Assembly: GCA_028719885.1 (NCBI GenBank) | Contig: JAQYLT010000019.1 | Location: forward strand, 1-64,000 | DNA from: Bacillota bacterium | Lineage (GTDB): Bacteria > Bacillota > Clostridia > Oscillospirales > Oscillospiraceae | Length of the DNA stretch: 64,000 nt | Reading direction: 5' to 3' | The notes under the pieces: model-generated | Seen by the model: only the letters and a program-made list of their open reading frames with translations | Databases searched by the model: none | Told to the model about the DNA's origin: nothing | Shown: in pieces, positions 61,503 through 64,000 of the stretch | Numbering within the stretch: position 1 is the first letter of the stretch | Layout of the letters: the number at the start of each line of letters is the position of its first letter | Program-made: the position numbers and the translations under genes

Positions 61503-61969
61503 AAATCGACAATTTCAAAAAGAAATGGGGTAGATTATGGTCATTGGAGGTGCGGACTGCATCTCCAATCTGGATATATGATGCTCTCTCGGTCTTGTTG
61601 GCGGGCTGGTGCTCGTCGGGCGTGCGTGCGCCGTGGTGTGTCTGCAACCTGAATAATAATGGTAATGCCGGGCTGGCCGCGCGCAATTCCAATAATGGTA
61701 CAACTAACAGTAATTGGAATGGGGCTGGGGGCTCGCCGTCTGGTTATCATCATCTAGTGCATCAATTTATCATTGCATCATATATTCTGTGCTTATGTGC
61801 TAAAATTGCCAGAAACCAGCACCACCGGGGACGGCTCCGTTAGATCGGGGATAGCCGGTGGAGGCCGAATCAGGAATCGGTTCTGCGGCTAGTAGCATAC
61901 GGAGAAATCCCGAACCCGAAAGCCGTTGAGGATAACCAGATGATGCACTAAATGATAGGAGGTTTTCAT
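61503..61969 (+). ncRNA. Predicted DGR template RNA with structured flanks
   Basis: Before the TR is a hairpin ATTGGAGGTGC / GCATCTCCAAT (61543-61569). After it, 61744-61969 is non-coding, with CCACCGG (61822-61828) pairing with CCGGTGG (61855-61861). CTGGTTATC (61740-61748) and TAGTGCATC (61755-61763) are complementary to GATAACCAG (61931-61939) and GATGCACTA (61942-61950). Such TR-3' spacer pairing recalls the structured spacer RNA that primes cDNA in the Bordetella phage DGR. RNA ends are inferred. Confidence 0.55.
61612..61743 (+). repeat. DGR template repeat (TR)
   Basis: 132 bp, the invariant donor copy for the VR at 61193-61324. It has 26 adenines, 13 of which differ in the VR. Read in the VR frame it carries 11 AAT/AAC codons (Asn), concentrated in the middle third; both ends are A-free. 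Confidence 0.96.
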
Positions 61970-63166
61970 ATGAAAACCTTTTGCAAACCGAAAGATGTGA
62001 ACATCGAAAGCACAGAGTTCAACATGGTTGCGGTTCACCTTGGCTTTGCAGGCAAGGTTCACCAGAAAAAGGAATTTCGGGAACTCCTGATTAGCACAGG
62101 AATGATTACCAGCAGAGAGCTTGCGGAAGAAAAAGCCAACAACAGCTATGCAAAAATCCTTCCTGCGATAGATTCCGTTGCCGAAGAATTAACCCAGAGA
62201 ATCCGCGACCGTGACTTGCGCTTGAAACCTGTTCACACTTTCCAGCGTAGGGATGGAATGAGTCAAAAGCTCCGCACCATCAACTCGGAAAGCCCAGAGC
62301 AGCAGCTGTTTGAGTACATCGCCCATCATGCACTACAGCCGCTGTTTCGGGCCAAAATTCTTCCCTGTCAATGTGGTTCCATTCCGGGTCGGGGCCAGAT
62401 CGGCGGGAAAAGGCAGATTGAGCGAATCCTACGCAAGAGGTTCCATTGTGAGAATCTGGATGAGGTAAAGTGTGATGTTCGCCATGCCTACCAGTCTGTC
62501 ACGGTGGAGTGCGTGATGATGCTGCTCCGGCGGGACATCGGCAAGAATAAACCGCTGCTGTGGTTCGTAGGTGCGGTCATGTCCAATTATCCTGATGGAT
62601 GCCTTATGATTGGCGGGTATCTTCCCACATGGCTATTTAATTATGTCATGTCCTACGTCCTGCGCTATCTTCTGTCGCTGTACAAAAGCCGAAGGGGAGT
62701 CCGGCACAACATGGTTTGGGCGGTTGTCTGCTACGCCGATGATTTCTCCATGTATGGGAAATGGTCAAATCTGCGCAGGGCCATCAAAAACACAACGGCG
62801 TGGGCAAAAGAAACCCTTGGCCTCGAAATCAAGGGATTATGGGATATTTCCTACATTTCCTCCTTTGAGAAAGAAAAGGAAATGTACAGCAAAAGAAAGA
62901 AGGGCTCCCTGGAAAGAACGCCTGGTGTGGATATGGTCGGTTTTGTTGTTCGCAGAACCTACACCATCATCAGGGCAGGAATCTTCATCCATCTTAGGCG
63001 GCAAATCCTCCGGGGCCAGAGAGACCTTGACACGCTTGGATATATCCCCTGGTGGAGGGCGTATAAAATCTGCTCCCATTATGGATGGCTGAAAAATACC
63101 GATAGTCAAAAATTCAGAATCAGGTACAAAGTAAAACAGATTAAACTCAATCTCGCACTTCCATAG
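61970..63166 (+). CDS. DGR reverse transcriptase
   Basis: 398 residues from ATG 61970, with AGGAGG at 61957-61962; an in-frame ATG at 61952 lies upstream of that site. Motifs: SIPGRGQIGGKRQIER (about 137-152), CDVRHAYQS with Asp169, MIGGYLPTWLFN (213-224) in place of the usual IGxxxSQ, VCYADDFSMYG with YADD at 255-258, and VGFVVRR (323-329). It copies TR RNA with adenine-specific errors to give cDNA that replaces the VR. No avd or HRDC accessory gene is adjacent. Confidence 0.93.
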   Translation: MKTFCKPKDVNIESTEFNMVAVHLGFAGKVHQKKEFRELLISTGMITSRELAEEKANNSYAKILPAIDSVAEELTQRIRDRDLRLKPVHTFQRRDGMSQKLRTINSESPEQQLFEYIAHHALQPLFRAKILPCQCGSIPGRGQIGGKRQIERILRKRFHCENLDEVKCDVRHAYQSVTVECVMMLLRRDIGKNKPLLWFVGAVMSNYPDGCLMIGGYLPTWLFNYVMSYVLRYLLSLYKSRRGVRHNMVWAVVCYADDFSMYGKWSNLRRAIKNTTAWAKETLGLEIKGLWDISYISSFEKEKEMYSKRKKGSLERTPGVDMVGFVVRRTYTIIRAGIFIHLRRQILRGQRDLDTLGYIPWWRAYKICSHYGWLKNTDSQKFRIRYKVKQIKLNLALP

Positions 63167-63204
63167 GTGTGCCTGCAGATCAGAATTGAAATTATCGCTC
63201 ATAG

Positions 63205-63417
63205 CTATCCTCCTATGGTAAAGTGTACTCCCTCGGTAAGTAGGACGGTACCATGCCCCGGTTCATATGAAAGCAAATTCCGTTTCCCGATGTACTCTGC
63301 CGGGAGCTCTCCGGCCGCTACCCGGTCAAGGTTAAATGGTGTTGGCTCCCACTTTCCAACATATCCGGGTGTGGTTTGCACGATCTTTGCCCATTCCTTT
63401 TCAGTGTAATGCTTCAT
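63205..63417 (-). CDS. 70-residue phage protein, unknown
   Basis: ATG at 63417 with AAGGAGG upstream on the minus strand. YTEKEWAKIVQTTPGYVGKW then a beta-rich end. Convergent with the RT gene; overlaps the start region of the next minus-strand gene by four bases. Confidence 0.55.
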   Translation of the reverse strand: MKHYTEKEWAKIVQTTPGYVGKWEPTPFNLDRVAAGELPAEYIGKRNLLSYEPGHGTVLLTEGVHFTIGG

Positions 63418-63644
63418 CGCTTGTCCTCCTTCCACATCTGAGGGATGGCCCAATCTTCCACAGGCAACGGGATTCTGCCAAAATCCCGAAGGGCTTCATC
63501 CATTCCGCAGTCCGGGCAGACATAGATATCTGCTACCCGACTGAGTGCGTTGTGGGTGATGGGGGATTCCATCCAGCGTCCGCACCGGGGGCAGATACGG
63601 CCCCCGGCATCCTGCATTTCTTTCAGTCGTTCCAGAATCGTCAT
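63414..63644 (-). CDS. Zinc-ribbon phage protein
   Basis: 76 residues with CPRCGRWM and CPDCGMDEALRD, a rubredoxin-like four-cysteine ribbon seen in many gut phages. Function unknown. Confidence 0.65.
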   Translation of the reverse strand: MTILERLKEMQDAGGRICPRCGRWMESPITHNALSRVADIYVCPDCGMDEALRDFGRIPLPVEDWAIPQMWKEDKR

Positions 63645-63686
63645 TTAATTTCTACCGACCTTTCCTTCGTAAACTTGGATTGTATA

Positions 63687-63887
63687 TTAGTTCCAGTGCC
63701 ATGGTGACTCTTTCAGCCGAACAGGGCTGTCAGAATCCGCTATGTAATAATAAAAATCTGTTCCGAAAGCCAGGAAGCGAATGTGCCACAATCCGCAAAA
63801 TTGAATCTTCTCAATATCCTTTGCACGGATGCCAATGGTAGCTTCCACATCAGCTTTCAATTCTTCGTCTGTGTACCGGCAATTCAT
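63687..63887 (-). CDS. 66-residue phage protein, unknown
   Basis: ATG 63887 after GAGAGG. YTDEELKADVEATIGIRAKD and a beta-rich C-terminus. Part of a minus-strand run leaving the window. Bases 63888-64000 hold no supported gene. Confidence 0.5.
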   Translation of the reverse strand: MNCRYTDEELKADVEATIGIRAKDIEKIQFCGLWHIRFLAFGTDFYYYIADSDSPVRLKESPWHWN

Positions 63888-64000
63888 AGTTGAACCTCTC
63901 TTCCTTCGTAACCTCAGTGGCGGAGCGCGCAACTTTTACTGTTCAACGATAGCGCAAAACCTTTTGATTTCCTCTAAATCGTGGCAGCAGTCGCCACCCG

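Larger units (their letters stand above)
17100..64000. mobile_element. Siphovirus-type prophage with a DGR, right end outside the window
   Basis: Integrase, lysogeny switch, recombination/replication, terminase-portal-capsid-tail order and a tail-associated DGR are contiguous and mostly on the + strand. The terminal genes at 63.2-63.9 kb are phage-like and on the minus strand. No holin or endolysin is seen before the window ends, so the right attachment site must lie beyond 64 kb. Confidence 0.93.

Noticed and set aside
61544..61843. A 99-codon frame spanning the TR
   Set aside because: It has no ribosome site and its central part is simply the TR read in the VR frame; the sequence functions as template RNA.
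61970..63166. RT as a retron or group II intron protein
   Set aside because: There is a TR/VR pair with adenine-only changes, and no intron catalytic RNA or msr/msd arrangement was seen.

Overview
This window looks like a chromosome segment of a gut-type Clostridia (Firmicutes, Oscillospiraceae/Ruminococcaceae-like). The evidence is the Firmicutes order of housekeeping genes (rplS-lepB-ylqF-rnhB-yraN and tig-clpP-clpX-lon-engB), AGGAGG ribosome sites, short intrinsic terminators and TTGACA/TATAAT promoters. The species cannot be named from the sequence alone.

1-16.6 kb is core chromosome: a GNAT-like protein, four tRNA genes (Ser-GCT, two tandem Leu-CAG, Ser-CGA), an FTR-like iron-sulfur protein, a secreted 5'-nucleotidase, ribosomal protein L19, signal peptidase I, RbgA, RNase HII, YraN, an M19 dipeptidase, a phosphoesterase, trigger factor, ClpP, ClpX, Lon, EngB and an RluA-type pseudouridine synthase. 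16.56-17.12 kb has no gene but holds several inverted repeats and the probable left attachment region.

17.1 kb to the window end is a siphovirus-type prophage whose right end lies outside. Its parts are: a serine integrase with a broken AntA antirepressor fragment behind it (17.1-18.9 kb); a cargo membrane protein, an ImmA-type peptidase and a repressor/Cro switch with GTGTCTTATAAGACAC operators (19-22 kb); an early operon with DUF1351, RecT, MBL hydrolase, replisome organizer, PcfK/PcfJ, RecU and a phage-borne DNA sliding clamp, followed by many small zinc-ribbon proteins, a radical SAM + ASCH pair and an ArpU-like late regulator (22-38.8 kb); and a late operon with a ParB-methylase, terminase, portal, a DUF2829/Tad2-like protein, capsid, connector, tail tube, tape measure, baseplate and receptor-binding genes (38.8-61.3 kb).

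The main discovery is a diversity-generating retroelement (DGR) at the end of the tail operon (59.6-63.2 kb). The 132-bp variable repeat (VR) at the 3' end of a 582-aa tail/adhesin protein (61193-61324) matches a template repeat (TR) at 61612-61743. All 13 differences fall on TR adenines, and ten of the 11 asparagine (AAY) or adjacent codons concerned sit in a C-type-lectin-like C-terminus. A reverse transcriptase (61970-63166, YADD) follows. GC-rich hairpins lie just after the VR, a strong terminator separates target from TR, and the TR-RT spacer looks like a structured RNA. No Avd-type accessory gene is visible, and RT motif 4 departs from the usual DGR signature. The prophage thus appears able to rewrite its receptor-binding tip.
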